Assembly: GCF_000400505.1 (NCBI RefSeq)
Contig: NZ_CM001857.1
Span: 2,248,161 to 2,312,160 of the forward strand
DNA from: Musicola paradisiaca NCPPB 2511
GTDB lineage: Bacteria; Pseudomonadota; Gammaproteobacteria; Enterobacterales; Enterobacteriaceae
Direction: 5' to 3'
DNA length: 64,000 nucleotides
Of this stretch, positions 51,451-62,384 are shown one piece after another. Position 1 is the first letter of the stretch, and every line of letters starts with the position of its first letter. A program made the translations under genes and the position numbers. The notes beneath the pieces were generated by a model. The model ran no database searches. It was given only the letters and a program-made list of their open reading frames with translations, and was not told where the DNA came from.

Positions 51451-52455
51451 TTACGCCATCGGCTCAACCTTCAGGCAGGACACCGCATGGCGGAAACTGC
51501 CCTCCAGCACCGGCCGGGTTTTCACACATTCAGGCCCGACGACCGGGCAGCGCGTGCAGAAGACACAACCGCTGGGCGGATTGATCGGCGACGGCAAATC
51601 CCCCTCCAGCAACTGAATCTGCTTATCGCGCTCCTTATCCGGATCGGGAATGGGAACCGCCGACATCAGTGCTTTGGTGTAAGGATGTTGGGGATTATGG
51701 TACAGCTCGTCATAGGTTCCCAGTTCCACCGCATGGCCCAGATACATCACCAGCACGCGATCGGAAATGTGTTTCACTACAGACAGATCATGTGCAATAA
51801 AAATCAACGATAGCCCCATCTCCCGCTGTAACTGCTGCAACAAATTCACCACCTGAGCCTGAATGGACACATCCAGCGCCGATACCGGTTCGTCGCAAAT
51901 AATCAGCTTAGGCTCCAGAATCAGCGCACGCGCGATACCGATGCGTTGGCACTGCCCGCCGGAAAACTCATGCGGATAGCGGTTGATCAGGTTCGGCAAC
52001 AGCCCCACCTTCATCATCATCGCTTTGACTTTATCCTTCACATCCTGACGCGACATCTGCGGATGGTAAGTACGCAACGGTTCAGCGATGATTTCGCCTA
52101 TCGTCATGCGTGGGTTCAGCGACGCCAGCGGATCCTGGAAAATCATCTGAATATCACTGCGAACATCGCGCCACTGTGCATCACTCATGCCGAGCAGGTC
52201 TTTCCCCAGCCAGCTGATACGCCCGCTGGTTGCCTTAACCAGACCGATAATGGCGCGGGCCAGCGTGGATTTGCCGCAGCCGGATTCACCGACGACGCCC
52301 AGCGTTTCCCCTTCGTACAGACGCAGCGTGACGCCATCCACCGCTTTGAGTTTTTTGGCCGGTTGCCAAAACCACTGTTTGTCGTCGCGAATGTCGAAAT
52401 GCACTTTAAGCTCGTCGACTTCCAGCAATACCTTCGTATTTTCCTGCTGACTCAT
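51451..52455 (-). CDS. oppF: Oligopeptide ABC transporter ATP-binding protein OppF
   Basis: A 334-residue ATPase, one of two energising the oligopeptide importer. Walker [10 protein letters not shown], signature [15 protein letters not shown], Walker [12 protein letters not shown], and a C-terminal cysteine cluster ([14 protein letters not shown]) that binds a 4Fe-4S site in this class. An in-frame ORF extends upstream into oppD; the ATG at 52455 gives the E. coli length and overlaps the oppD end by four bases. Confidence 0.97.
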   Translation of the reverse strand: MSQQENTKVLLEVDELKVHFDIRDDKQWFWQPAKKLKAVDGVTLRLYEGETLGVVGESGCGKSTLARAIIGLVKATSGRISWLGKDLLGMSDAQWRDVRSDIQMIFQDPLASLNPRMTIGEIIAEPLRTYHPQMSRQDVKDKVKAMMMKVGLLPNLINRYPHEFSGGQCQRIGIARALILEPKLIICDEPVSALDVSIQAQVVNLLQQLQREMGLSLIFIAHDLSVVKHISDRVLVMYLGHAVELGTYDELYHNPQHPYTKALMSAVPIPDPDKERDKQIQLLEGDLPSPINPPSGCVFCTRCPVVGPECVKTRPVLEGSFRHAVSCLKVEPMA

Positions 52456-53441
52456 GCCAATTCCTCCACGCTGCGGAAACAGGCGCGCAGGCGCCCCTGA
52501 CCAAACGGCGTCAATGTAGGCGCCTGATGGCATTGTTCCTGGGCATACGGGCAACGCGGCTGGAACGGACATCCGGCGGGCAAACGCAGCAGGTTCGGCG
52601 GATTGCCTGGGATCGTCGCCAGTTCCTCGTTTTCTTCATCCAGTCGCGGCACCGCTTTGAGCAGGCCGATGGAGTAAGGGTGGGTCGGCTGGTAGAAGAT
52701 CTCCTGCGCGGAGCCGTATTCCATCGTTCGCCCGGCATACATCACCAGCACTTTGTCGCAGATACCGGCAACAACGCCCAAATCATGGGTGATCATGATG
52801 ATGGCGGTATTGAATTCGCGCTTCAGTTCGTTAAGCAGCGTCATAATCTGCGCCTGAACCGTCACATCCAGTGCCGTGGTGGGCTCATCAGCAATCAGCA
52901 ACTTCGGACGGCACAACAATGCCATCGCTATCATCACACGCTGCCGCATACCGCCTGAAAATTCATGGGGATACATACGCATCCGCTTTCTGGCTTCCGG
53001 CATTTTCACCGCATCCAACATGCGCACCGACTCTTCGAATGCTTCCGCTTTGCCGAGCTTTTTGTGCAGCATCAACACTTCCATCAGCTGCTCGCCGACC
53101 CGCATATAAGGGTTGAGCGAAGTCATCGGATCCTGAAAAATCATTGCGATTTCTTCTGCCCGCAGCAGGTTGAGCTCGCGCTCCGGCAGATTCAGGATTT
53201 CACGCCCATTGAAGCGCGCCGATCCGCCAATCCGGCCATTGGCCGCCAGCAGCCCCATCAGCGCAAATGCCGTTTGCGACTTACCCGACCCGGATTCGCC
53301 GACAATCCCCAGCGTTTCGCCGGCGCTCAGTGAAAAGTTCAGGTCGTTGACCGCGGTGACATCACCGTCCGGCGTAGCAAAGGTGACTCGTAAATCATTG
53401 ACGTTAAGCAGCGCTTCGCGATTTTCTGACATATTCATCAT
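52452..53441 (-). CDS. oppD: Oligopeptide ABC transporter ATP-binding protein OppD
   Basis: A 329-residue ATPase partner of OppF. Walker [10 protein letters not shown], signature [15 protein letters not shown], Walker [13 protein letters not shown] and the C-terminal [14 protein letters not shown] cluster. The start follows AAGGAG, and oppC ends 15 bases before it in the transcript. Confidence 0.97.
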   Translation of the reverse strand: MMNMSENREALLNVNDLRVTFATPDGDVTAVNDLNFSLSAGETLGIVGESGSGKSQTAFALMGLLAANGRIGGSARFNGREILNLPERELNLLRAEEIAMIFQDPMTSLNPYMRVGEQLMEVLMLHKKLGKAEAFEESVRMLDAVKMPEARKRMRMYPHEFSGGMRQRVMIAMALLCRPKLLIADEPTTALDVTVQAQIMTLLNELKREFNTAIIMITHDLGVVAGICDKVLVMYAGRTMEYGSAQEIFYQPTHPYSIGLLKAVPRLDEENEELATIPGNPPNLLRLPAGCPFQPRCPYAQEQCHQAPTLTPFGQGRLRACFRSVEELA

Positions 53442-53456
53442 GGTTGAAGCGTCTCC

Positions 53457-54365
53457 TTAGCGATCTTTCGGGTCGAGGGCATCACGCAAGCCATCGCCGA
53501 TAAAGTTGAAACAGAACAGCGTTACCACCAGAAAAACAGCGGGAAACAACAACAGCCAGGGAGAAACTTCCATCGAGTTGGCGCCGTCATTCAGCAATGC
53601 CCCCCAGCTACTTAAGGGCTCCTGGGTTCCCAATCCCAGAAAACTGAGGAACGATTCAAACAGAATCATGCTCGGCACCAGCAATGAAGCGTAGACCACC
53701 ACCACGCCCAGCACATTGGGCACGATATGTCGCAACACGATATTACGGGTAGATACGCCGCACACCAGCGCCGCTTCAATGAACTCCTTGCGTTTGAGAC
53801 TCAGCGTCTGGCCACGCACAATACGGGCCATATCCAGCCAGGACACCATACCGATAGCCACGAAAATCAGCAGAATATTCTGGCCGAACAGAGTGACCAG
53901 CAGGATGACGAAAAACATGAACGGAAAAGAGTTCAGGATCTCCAGCAGACGCATCATGACGGAGTCTGTTTTTCCCCCGATATAACCGGATAACGCCCCG
54001 TACAGCGTACCGACGACGACGGCGACCAACGCCGCCGCCACCCCGACCATCAAAGAGATTCGGCCGCCAATCGCCACTCGAACCAGCAGGTCGCGACCGG
54101 AAGAATCAGTGCCAAAATAGTGTTTGGACGCCATATCAGGGGCATTAGACATCATGCCGAAATCAGTATCGGCATAGTTGAAAGGCGCCAGCATCGGGCC
54201 GAAGACGACAAATAGCGTAATCAGAGCCAGCACGCACAGGCTGGCCAGCGCCGCACGGTTATGCATAAAGCGACGGCGCGCGTCCTGCCACAGGCTGCGC
54301 CCTTCGACTTCCAGTTTTTCGCCGAAATTATCCAGCGCTTCGCGGTTGCGTTTATTCAAAAACAT
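53457..54365 (-). CDS. oppC: Oligopeptide ABC transporter permease OppC
   Basis: A 302-residue inner-membrane permease with six helices and the EAA-type cytoplasmic loop (EFIEAALVCGVSTRNIVLRHIVPN). The ATPase-binding and C-terminal GDGLRDALDPKDR are OppC features. Part of the oppABCDF cluster. Confidence 0.96.
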   Translation of the reverse strand: MFLNKRNREALDNFGEKLEVEGRSLWQDARRRFMHNRAALASLCVLALITLFVVFGPMLAPFNYADTDFGMMSNAPDMASKHYFGTDSSGRDLLVRVAIGGRISLMVGVAAALVAVVVGTLYGALSGYIGGKTDSVMMRLLEILNSFPFMFFVILLVTLFGQNILLIFVAIGMVSWLDMARIVRGQTLSLKRKEFIEAALVCGVSTRNIVLRHIVPNVLGVVVVYASLLVPSMILFESFLSFLGLGTQEPLSSWGALLNDGANSMEVSPWLLLFPAVFLVVTLFCFNFIGDGLRDALDPKDR

Positions 54366-54377
54366 CAGGCCACTACC

Positions 54378-55298
54378 TCAGTAACGGATCTTCGGATCGA
54401 TGACGGCATACAACACATCAACGACCGCATTGAACAGAATAGTCAGCGCCCCGACCAGAATAGTCAGGCTCAGCACCAGCGAGTAATCACGGTTCAGCGC
54501 ACCATTCACAAACAATTGACCAATACCGGGCAGGCCAAAAATCGTTTCGATCACCATAGAGCCGGTGATAATGCCGACAAATGCGGGCCCCATATAAGAC
54601 AGTACAGGCAGCAACGTCGGTTTCAGCGCGTGTCGCAGAATAATGCGGCGCAGAGGCAGCCCTTTTGCCCGCGCGGTGCGAATGAAGTTCGAATGCAGCA
54701 CCTCAATCATGGAACCGCGGGTAATACGCGCAATGCTGGCGATATAGGACAGCGACAACGCCACCATCGGCAAAATGATGTATTTCGGTGCGCCGCCATT
54801 CCAGCCGCCGCCCGGCAACCAGCGCAACGTAATGGCAAAGACCAGCACCAGCAACGGCGCGACCACAAAGCTTGGGATCACCACGCCGGTCATGGCAAAC
54901 CCCATCACCGTATAGTCCCACTTGCTGTTTTGATTCAACGCGGCGACTACGCCGGACGTCACACCCAGAATCACCGCCAGCAGAAACGCGGCAGCCCCGA
55001 GTTTGGCGGAGACCGGAAACGACCGGGATACCAGTTCGTTAACCGAGTAATCTTTGTATTTAAACGAAGGCCCAAAATCACCCTGCAGCAACTGAACCAG
55101 ATAGTTGCCGTACTGTTTCATCATGGGATCGTTGAGATGATACTTAGCTTCAATATTCGCCAGCACTTCCGGCGGGAGGGTACGCTCTCCGGTAAACGGG
55201 CTTCCCGGCGCCAAACGCATCATAAAGAACGAAATGGTGATCAGGATAAACAGCGTCGGGATGGCTTCCAGACAACGACGGAAAATAAATTTTAACAT
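54378..55298 (-). CDS. oppB: Oligopeptide ABC transporter permease OppB
   Basis: A 306-residue inner-membrane permease with six helices and the EAA loop (NFIRTARAKGLPLRRIILRHALKP). MLKFIFRRCLEAIPTLFILITISF and PGLPGIGQLF-like IFGLPGIGQLFVNGA are family features. It starts 12 bases before oppC. Confidence 0.96.
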   Translation of the reverse strand: MLKFIFRRCLEAIPTLFILITISFFMMRLAPGSPFTGERTLPPEVLANIEAKYHLNDPMMKQYGNYLVQLLQGDFGPSFKYKDYSVNELVSRSFPVSAKLGAAAFLLAVILGVTSGVVAALNQNSKWDYTVMGFAMTGVVIPSFVVAPLLVLVFAITLRWLPGGGWNGGAPKYIILPMVALSLSYIASIARITRGSMIEVLHSNFIRTARAKGLPLRRIILRHALKPTLLPVLSYMGPAFVGIITGSMVIETIFGLPGIGQLFVNGALNRDYSLVLSLTILVGALTILFNAVVDVLYAVIDPKIRY

Positions 55299-55335
55299 TG
55301 ACCTTACCTATAACACCGGTCTGACATTCTCTTCC

Positions 55336-55556
55336 ATACCCGTCATGCTTCAAGTCGCAGGTGTGTTGGCTTTATTACCCGGCCGGCAGCGTTGTCGCTC
55401 ACCGGGATCACTTACCCGAGTAAGCACATCGGGATTCACTCCACTTGCCGCGTGACCAAGCTCATCATGAGCCTTGCCCTGACGGGCCACCACATTGCGT
55501 TGTTCAACACTAACGTGTTGGCCTGCAACTCGAATGATGTAGGGTATATTATTCAG
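55336..55556. repeat. ERIC-type element with an insertion, between oppB and oppA
   Basis: The ends ATACCCGTCATGCTTCAAGT and, in reverse complement, ATACCCTACATCATTCGAGT match as imperfect terminal inverted repeats of about 25 bases. The core (reverse complement GTGAATCCCGATGTGCTTAC, then GTAAGTGATCCCGGTGAGCG) follows the ERIC consensus. At about 220 bp it is longer than the usual 127, implying an internal insertion near 55460-55520. Confidence 0.8.
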
Positions 55557-55564
55557 GCAACATT

Positions 55565-55588
55565 GGGCCGCGCGACAATACGCGGCCC
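55565..55588 (-). other. Hairpin just downstream of oppA
   Basis: GGGCCGCG and CGCGGCCC form an eight-pair GC stem about 10 bases beyond the oppA stop, without a T-tract. It may stabilise oppA mRNA or reduce read-through to oppB, giving more binding protein than permease. Confidence 0.6.
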
Positions 55589-55595
55589 GTTATCA

Positions 55596-57239
55596 TTAAT
55601 GCTTGATAATATAGAGATCTTTATCTTTGAGATTATCCAGCGGATCTTTGCCGGTTAAACCGCCGACATAAGGTTTCACCAGACGGGTGTTGGCATAATA
55701 GTAAACCGGAACGATCGCCCCCTCTTTCTCCAGCAGGGTTTCCGCCTGTTTGTAGGCATCGGAACGTTCGGCATCGGTCTTCGCCACCAACGCGTTGGCC
55801 ATCAGTTGATCGAAAGCCGGGCTTTTATAGTGCGCAGTGTTGCTGCTGCTGTCGGAAATCATGATGTTCAGGAAGGTTGACGGCTCGTTATAGTCAGCAC
55901 ACCAACCGGCCCGCGCGATGTCAAAGGTTCCCTGATGACGACTGTCCAGGAAGGTTTTCCACTCCTGGTTTTCCAGTTTGACATCCACACCGATATTGTT
56001 TTTCCAAATGGATGAAGCCGCAATCGCCAGTTTCTTGTGCAGATCAGAGGTGTTGTACAGCAAATTGAGGGTCAGCGGTTTCTCTGCGGTGAAACCCGCT
56101 TCAGCCAGCAATTTCTTCGCTTCCGCATTGCGTTTTTCACGCGACCAGCTTACCCACTCCGGCGCGGCCAGTTTGCCGTCCAAACCATCGATATACGGCG
56201 GAGTGAAACCAAACGCCGGCGTATCGCCCTGGCCTTTAACCTTGTTGGTCAAAATATCCTGATCCAACCCCAGAATCAGAGCCTGACGGACTCGCGCATC
56301 GGTAAACGGCGGTTTCTGGTTGTTGATCTCGTAATAGTAGGTGCAAAGGTAAGGATTGACCTTAACTTCATTCGGGATCTCTTTTTTCAGCTTCTGGAAC
56401 AGCTCAATCGGCAGGTTGGTATAGCTCATATCGATTTCACCGCTGCGGTAACGGTTAACATCCGTCACTTCAGAGGAAATCGGCAGGAAAGTGACCTGAT
56501 TGATCACCGTATGCGCGTTATCCCAGTAATTCGGGTTGCGTTCCACCACCAGCTTTTCGTTGACGACCCACTCTTTCAGTTTATACGCGCCATTACCGAC
56601 CCAGTGTTCGGGTTGGGTCCATTTATCGCCGAATTTCTCGACAACGTTCTTGTTGACCGGATAGGTAGACGGATGCACCAGCAGCTTATAGAAATAAGGC
56701 ACCGCTTCACTCAGTGTGACTTCCAGCGTGTGGTCATCAATGGCTTTCAGGCCTAATGTATCGGGGGATTTTTTGCCGGCAACCACATCATCGATATTCA
56801 CGATATGGCCGAATTGCAGGTAACTGGCATAAGGCGAGGCGGTCTTCGGATCGGAAATGCGCTGCCAGCTGTAGACGAAATCTTGTGCCGTCACCGGATC
56901 GCCGTTTGACCATTTGGCATTTTTACGCAAATGGAACGTCCAGACCTTGTAGTCTTTATTATCCCAGCTTTCCGCTACGCCAGGCCCAACCTGACCGTCT
57001 GGCGTCACCATCAACAGCCCTTCCAGCAGATCACGAGCAATGTTGGACTCGGGCACGCCTTCGATTTTATGCGGATCCAGTGAAGCCACTTCCGAGCCGT
57101 TATTACGTACCAGCTCCTGCTTCTCTGCCAGTTGCACACCGGCGGGTACGGTAGCCGCCCAGGCGTTGACGCCTGCTGACGCAGTCAATGCGGCGACAAT
57201 TCCCATCGCCAAACGCTTTTTAATTGTTTTAGTCACCAT
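55596..57239 (-). CDS. oppA: Oligopeptide-binding periplasmic protein OppA
   Basis: A 547-residue periplasmic binding protein delivering peptides to OppBCDF. A signal peptide (residues 1-28, ending NAWA) precedes ATVPAGVQLAEKQELVRNNG, and LDPHKIEGVPESNIARDLLEGL matches E. coli OppA. First gene of the opp cluster. The ATG follows AAGG six bases upstream. In E. coli oppA is controlled by the GcvB small RNA; the leader here was not analysed. Confidence 0.97.
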   Translation of the reverse strand: MVTKTIKKRLAMGIVAALTASAGVNAWAATVPAGVQLAEKQELVRNNGSEVASLDPHKIEGVPESNIARDLLEGLLMVTPDGQVGPGVAESWDNKDYKVWTFHLRKNAKWSNGDPVTAQDFVYSWQRISDPKTASPYASYLQFGHIVNIDDVVAGKKSPDTLGLKAIDDHTLEVTLSEAVPYFYKLLVHPSTYPVNKNVVEKFGDKWTQPEHWVGNGAYKLKEWVVNEKLVVERNPNYWDNAHTVINQVTFLPISSEVTDVNRYRSGEIDMSYTNLPIELFQKLKKEIPNEVKVNPYLCTYYYEINNQKPPFTDARVRQALILGLDQDILTNKVKGQGDTPAFGFTPPYIDGLDGKLAAPEWVSWSREKRNAEAKKLLAEAGFTAEKPLTLNLLYNTSDLHKKLAIAASSIWKNNIGVDVKLENQEWKTFLDSRHQGTFDIARAGWCADYNEPSTFLNIMISDSSSNTAHYKSPAFDQLMANALVAKTDAERSDAYKQAETLLEKEGAIVPVYYYANTRLVKPYVGGLTGKDPLDNLKDKDLYIIKH

Positions 57240-58891
57240 TAGTTACCTTGCTCCTGTTTTTCCGTCATCACGCTTTTCGCGTGTAACCCTTTTCCCATGC
57301 GATTACCCATCATGCCGATCGCGTCACTGAAGGAACGACTTCAGCGAGACGGCGATTCAGGCTGACGACTGCTATTACAGCCCGCCGAGAACAGCGCTAT
57401 GCAATAGAGAACCCACCTAAGCATAGAAAACCTTTATCGCTTTCCCCAGCTGACAACGCACCCTGCATACCGAATGACGCTTAGTCGGGATAAACCACTG
57501 GTTTTCCGGCACCCCAAAACACCTCTGCCAGCGTTGTCTACGACAGTGGTTCTCCCCGTTTACTCATTGATCGACATGTGGGTCAGACAAGGTAAAGACA
57601 CATCATCATCTGCATTGATATCTCTGCGTGAATGCAGGCGTTCACGACTGTCTCAAAACCCAAATATTTCGTTAAAAATATTTGCTCCGCCACAAATCAA
57701 TATGCAAAAGCAATAAATTTAACTTATGCATAACAATCACGAGTAATAATGTGATGCCGAACGTATCAGAAGAATCTGTATTCGCCAATAGGTTTTGCAG
57801 AATGTTACTTAAATTTCTTTATTACGTTTATATGCGCCAAAACGTGTTTTTCAAAACAACAAGCCGAATACATAAACAACTGGATACATGGGGACAATGT
57901 GGCGGTATATACAGTATTTTTTTTATATATCAGCAAATTTTATAAAATTAATCCCAACCAAGACCCAAAAATGAACGATAAAATACCGTGGCATTCCATG
58001 GCATTTTCTCAACATAAGAAACAGACAATGTGACGAAATTAACAACAAAAAAGCAATCAAGCGTTGATGTGTAAAACAGAAAGTATAGATTGAGCGGGTA
58101 TATTCGATGAGCTTATTTCGCACATAAACATAAATATATTTAATAAATTGAATGATGTTATGGCATACATAGACGCGATAAGTCTGGGTGGAACCTGGTA
58201 GTCGCCGGACTTTTTCCTCCGGGCCCCCCCCTACCGGATGAAATTGGCCCCGCTGAGCTGACGCCATTCAATCAGGAGAAACACCGGGGCGGTTCCGGTT
58301 CATGCAGAGCAGCCTCATCCTGGGGAACCCATTGGGGATTCGCCACCACGTCATATTGTCGATTTCCGCCACAGCATGACGATGTATGGGTAACATTAGG
58401 AATTCTGATCGCTTTAGTGATGATGTTCCGCGCTTCTTTCCACTGAATTTAACGTGATCATCAACCATGTTTTATTAAAATAACGGGATAAACACACAGA
58501 TAACATGGATTTAATAATCGATTATTTTATTCAAATAACAACGAATGCCTGTGGATTTGATCATTGAAAACGCGATGCTGAATGGAGTCAGCTTGAAGAT
58601 TTGTAGATATCGATCACAAAATCGGGGTAAGCAAACGAGTATTCTGGATTCATACTGAAACAGACAATAATTAATATACGTTGTCGATCGTATTTTTAGG
58701 AATCATTGAGAAACCCGTATAGATAACATGAATTGTCAGCTATAGGTGTCATAGTAAGCGCTTTGAGTCAATGGAGATAACCTCACATTACCCGACGTCA
58801 GAGACGTTTCGCCCGTCGAGGTAATTGAGAGAGTTACTCGCCTGTAATCCGGCCCATTGACTGAAAGAGCTTAACATTACAGGAGAGTATT
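57240..58891. other. Long gap between oppA and adhE
   Basis: About 1,650 bases without a recognised gene; E. coli has ychE here and I see none. The oppA promoter lies at the left and the adhE promoter and leader at the right. The middle is AT-rich except for a GC-rich patch at 58185-58345 with a nested hairpin (58197-58235) that I could not identify. Two open frames on the minus strand (58268-58468 and 57923-58267) straddle the patch and match nothing I know. Confidence 0.5.
58787..58825 (+). promoter_or_regulatory. Leader hairpin upstream of adhE
   Basis: ATTACCCGACG (58787-58797) can pair with CGTCGAGGTAAT (58814-58825), with one bulged A, around a 16-base loop. It lies 66 bases before the adhE start, within the likely transcribed leader. 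Confidence 0.5.
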
Positions 58892-61591
58892 ATGGCCGTA
58901 ACAAACGTTGCTGAACTCAACGCCTTGGTCGAACGAGTGAAGAAAGCACAGCATATATTTGCTAATTATACGCAGGAGCAGGTAGATAAAATCTTCCGTG
59001 CGGCTGCATTAGCTGCTGCTGATGCCCGAATTCCGTTGGCCAAAATGGCGGTAGCGGAATCCGGCATGGGGATTATCGAAGATAAAGTGATCAAGAATCA
59101 CTTTGCTTCCGAATACATCTATAACGCTTATAAAGACGAACAAACCTGCGGCGTCTTGTCTGAGGATGATACCTTTGGCACCATCACTATCGCAGAACCC
59201 ATCGGTATTATTTGCGGTATCGTCCCAACGACCAACCCAACCTCCACCGCAATCTTCAAGGCATTGATTAGCCTTAAAACCCGCAATGGCATCATCTTCT
59301 CCCCACACCCTCGCGCGAAAAACGCCACGAACAAAGCCGCGGATCTCGTGTTACAAGCCGCGATTGCCGCTGGCGCGCCGAAAGACATTATTGGCTGGAT
59401 CGACGAACCTTCCGTGGAGCTTTCCAACCAATTGATGCATCACCCCGACATCAACCTGATCCTGGCGACAGGCGGCCCGGGGATGGTGAAAGCGGCATAC
59501 AGCTCCGGTAAACCGGCCATCGGCGTGGGCGCGGGCAATACACCGGTCGTTATCGATGAAACGGCGGATATCAAACGCGCTGTCGCCTCCATCCTGATGT
59601 CGAAAACCTTCGACAATGGCGTTATCTGTGCGTCGGAACAATCAGTGATCGTGGTGGATTCTGCGTATGATGCCGTGCGTGAACGCTTTGCCACCCACGG
59701 TGGTTATCTGCTGAAAGATAAAGAACTGACCGCCGTACAAGGCGTACTGTTGAAAAACGGCGCGCTGAATGCCGCAATCGTCGGTCAACCGGCGCCTCGT
59801 ATTGCCGAACTGGCGGGACTCACCGTTCCGGCCAGCACCAAAGTGCTGATCGGCGAAGTCAGCAAAACCGACGAATCCGAACCGTTCGCCCATGAAAAAC
59901 TGTCCCCGACGCTGGCCATGTACCGGGCCAAAGATTTTGAAGACGCAGTTGAAAAAGCGGAAAAACTGGTCGCCATGGGCGGTATCGGCCATACCTCCTG
60001 CCTTTATACCGATCAGGACAACCAGTCCAGCCGCATCAGCTATTTTGGCGATAAGATGAAGACCGCGCGTATTTTGATCAACACCCCGGCATCGCAAGGC
60101 GGTATCGGCGATCTGTACAACTTCAAACTGGCCCCTTCCCTGACGCTGGGTTGCGGCTCTTGGGGCGGTAACTCCATTTCGGAAAACGTCGGGCCGAAAC
60201 ACTTGATCAACCGTAAAACCGTAGCCAAACGGGCGGAAAATATGTTGTGGCACAAGCTTCCCAAATCGATCTACTTCCGCCGCGGCTCATTACCGATTGC
60301 GCTGGAAGAAGTCGCCAGCGATGGCGCCAAACGTGCTTTCATCGTCACTGACCGTTTCCTGTTTAATAACGGCTATGTTGATCAGATCACTTCCGTACTG
60401 AAACAAAACGGCCTGGAAACAGACGTGTTCTTCGAAGTAGAGGCGGATCCGACACTCAGCATCGTGCGCAAAGGCGCCGAACAAATTAATGCGTTCAAAC
60501 CGGACATCATTATCGCACTGGGTGGTGGTTCCCCAATGGATGCCGCCAAGATCATGTGGGTCATGTACGAACACCCGGATACTCACTTCGAAGAGCTGGC
60601 TTTGCGCTTCATGGATATCCGCAAGCGTATCTATAAATTCCCGAAAATGGGCGTCAAGGCGAAGATGATCGCCATTACCACGACATCCGGCACCGGTTCA
60701 GAAGTCACGCCATTCGCCGTAGTGACCGATGACGCCACCGGACAGAAATATCCATTGGCCGACTATGCGCTGACACCCGATATGGCTATCGTCGATGCCA
60801 ATCTGGTAATGAACATGCCGAAATCCCTGTGCGCATTCGGTGGTCTCGATGCTGTTACCCATGCATTGGAAGCCTACGTCTCCGTACTGGCCAATGAATA
60901 CTCTGACGGCCAGGCGTTGCAGGCGTTGAAACTGCTGAAAGAAAACCTGCCGGCAAGCTATAACGAGGGTGCCAAGAACCCGGTGGCACGCGAGCGTGTT
61001 CACAACGCCGCCACGATAGCCGGTATCGCGTTTGCCAACGCCTTCCTCGGCGTCTGTCACTCCATGGCTCACAAACTGGGTTCCGAGTTTCATATTCCGC
61101 ACGGGCTGGCCAATGCCCTGCTAATCGCTAACGTGATCCGTTATAACGCCAACGACAACCCGACCAAGCAGACGGCATTCAGCCAGTATGACCGTCCTCA
61201 GGCACGCCGTCGTTATGCCGAAGTGGCAGACCATTTGGGCTTGAGCGCTCCTGGCGATCGTACCGCGCAGAAAATCGAAAAATTGCTGTTGTGGCTGGAA
61301 GGCATGAAGAAGGAACTGGGTATCCCCACCTCTATTCGTGAGGCCGGCGTGCAGGAGGCGGATTTCCTGTCCAAGGTGGACAAACTGTCTGAAGATGCGT
61401 TCGACGATCAGTGTACCGGCGCCAACCCGCGTTATCCGCTGATCTCAGAATTGAAGCAGATTCTGTTGGACACATTCTACGGCCGTCCGTTTACCGAGCA
61501 TGCTGTCACTGAAGCCAAAGCGGTACCTGCACCGGCACCGGCACCGGCACCGGCAAAAGCAGAAAAGAAAGAAAAAAAAGCCGTTAATTAA
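58892..61591 (+). CDS. adhE: Bifunctional acetaldehyde-CoA/alcohol dehydrogenase
   Basis: An 899-residue fermentation enzyme that forms spirosomes and reduces acetyl-CoA to ethanol. The N-terminal aldehyde dehydrogenase half has the catalytic cysteine in FDNGVICASEQS, and the C-terminal iron-dependent alcohol dehydrogenase half has ALGGGSPMDAAKIMW, GTGSEVTPFAV and GGLDAVTHALEAY, with iron-binding histidines in HSMAHKLGSEFHIPHG. SD AGGAG lies six bases before the ATG. The tail is an Ala-Pro repeat and Lys-rich end. Confidence 0.98.
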   Translation: MAVTNVAELNALVERVKKAQHIFANYTQEQVDKIFRAAALAAADARIPLAKMAVAESGMGIIEDKVIKNHFASEYIYNAYKDEQTCGVLSEDDTFGTITIAEPIGIICGIVPTTNPTSTAIFKALISLKTRNGIIFSPHPRAKNATNKAADLVLQAAIAAGAPKDIIGWIDEPSVELSNQLMHHPDINLILATGGPGMVKAAYSSGKPAIGVGAGNTPVVIDETADIKRAVASILMSKTFDNGVICASEQSVIVVDSAYDAVRERFATHGGYLLKDKELTAVQGVLLKNGALNAAIVGQPAPRIAELAGLTVPASTKVLIGEVSKTDESEPFAHEKLSPTLAMYRAKDFEDAVEKAEKLVAMGGIGHTSCLYTDQDNQSSRISYFGDKMKTARILINTPASQGGIGDLYNFKLAPSLTLGCGSWGGNSISENVGPKHLINRKTVAKRAENMLWHKLPKSIYFRRGSLPIALEEVASDGAKRAFIVTDRFLFNNGYVDQITSVLKQNGLETDVFFEVEADPTLSIVRKGAEQINAFKPDIIIALGGGSPMDAAKIMWVMYEHPDTHFEELALRFMDIRKRIYKFPKMGVKAKMIAITTTSGTGSEVTPFAVVTDDATGQKYPLADYALTPDMAIVDANLVMNMPKSLCAFGGLDAVTHALEAYVSVLANEYSDGQALQALKLLKENLPASYNEGAKNPVARERVHNAATIAGIAFANAFLGVCHSMAHKLGSEFHIPHGLANALLIANVIRYNANDNPTKQTAFSQYDRPQARRRYAEVADHLGLSAPGDRTAQKIEKLLLWLEGMKKELGIPTSIREAGVQEADFLSKVDKLSEDAFDDQCTGANPRYPLISELKQILLDTFYGRPFTEHAVTEAKAVPAPAPAPAPAKAEKKEKKAVN

Positions 61592-61680
61592 TCTTTCTTC
61601 TCGGTCATGCTAAAAATGGCCCATGCGGTAAGGTGAGCGGTTAATCAAATCTAGCCGGTCGCTTGCCCCGGCAGAACAGT

Positions 61681-61717
61681 AAAATCCGTAATCTCAACGA
61701 GGTTGCGGATTTTTTTA
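61681..61717 (+). terminator. Terminator after adhE
   Basis: AAAATCCGTAA and TTGCGGATTTT form a stem with one G-T pair around TCTCAACGAGG, followed by a T-run, 90 bases past the adhE stop. Confidence 0.85.
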
Positions 61718-61965
61718 TGCGGCGCTCTAACAGGCAACCTTGATGCCCCAGTGACTGAAATATTCCCCGCTTACGCAGCCCATTCGCGGTTGGCCGGTTC
61801 ACTCGATGATAAACCTGCTACCGGGCGCCATAACGCCTCAACACGTTCTACAACCCTCGCCCATCGGTGTATCAGAGACGAGTGCCACAACGTGTATTGC
61901 ACGCCTGCGCGCGCGACCGGCTTATTCACGACAACAAGCAGGAGAAGGCAAAGCATATAGAGATA

Positions 61966-62090
61966 TATCCCCGTCATACATCCGGTGCTAAGACGCTGAC
62001 GGCGTTCATTCACCCAAGCCACTACCGGATCAACTCACCGGGATTCACTCACGTGTCGCCTTCCGGCAACTTAATTTATGCAACATGACG
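61966..62090. repeat. ERIC-type element, degenerate
   Basis: A copy of about 125 bp, close to the normal ERIC length. CCGTCATACATCCGGTGC at the left, CACCCAAGCCACTACCGGAT in the middle and GGGATTCACTCACGTGTCGC at the right align with the copy at 62385-62581. Confidence 0.65.
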
Positions 62091-62384
62091 CTATCGACAG
62101 GAATCCCTACACGATTAATGGGCCTGCGGTGCCAGATAACCGTGTATCAACACGATGACCTGATACCATATTCGAAATAATCATTAACCAAAGCGTAAAA
62201 GAAAATACGGATGGAAAGAGATAGATACAATTTCATGTCGCACGCATTATCCTGAGAAACAACACGGATAGATTGTTATCTTCTTTAATTCAACATCGCT
62301 TAACCATCGTCGGGAATCATGCCATCACACCGACCATCACCGGATGGAATCATTATCAGATTATTAATATGCGTAAATACAGCT

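Noticed and set aside
54261..55295. 344-codon plus-strand frame opposite oppB
   Set aside because: Antisense shadow of oppB and the oppC start; very His/Gln/Arg rich with no family signature.
57923..58468. Two adjacent minus-strand frames in the oppA-adhE gap as genes
   Set aside because: No ribosome sites, no recognisable domains, and composition changes abruptly across the GC-rich patch; recorded only as an unidentified region.
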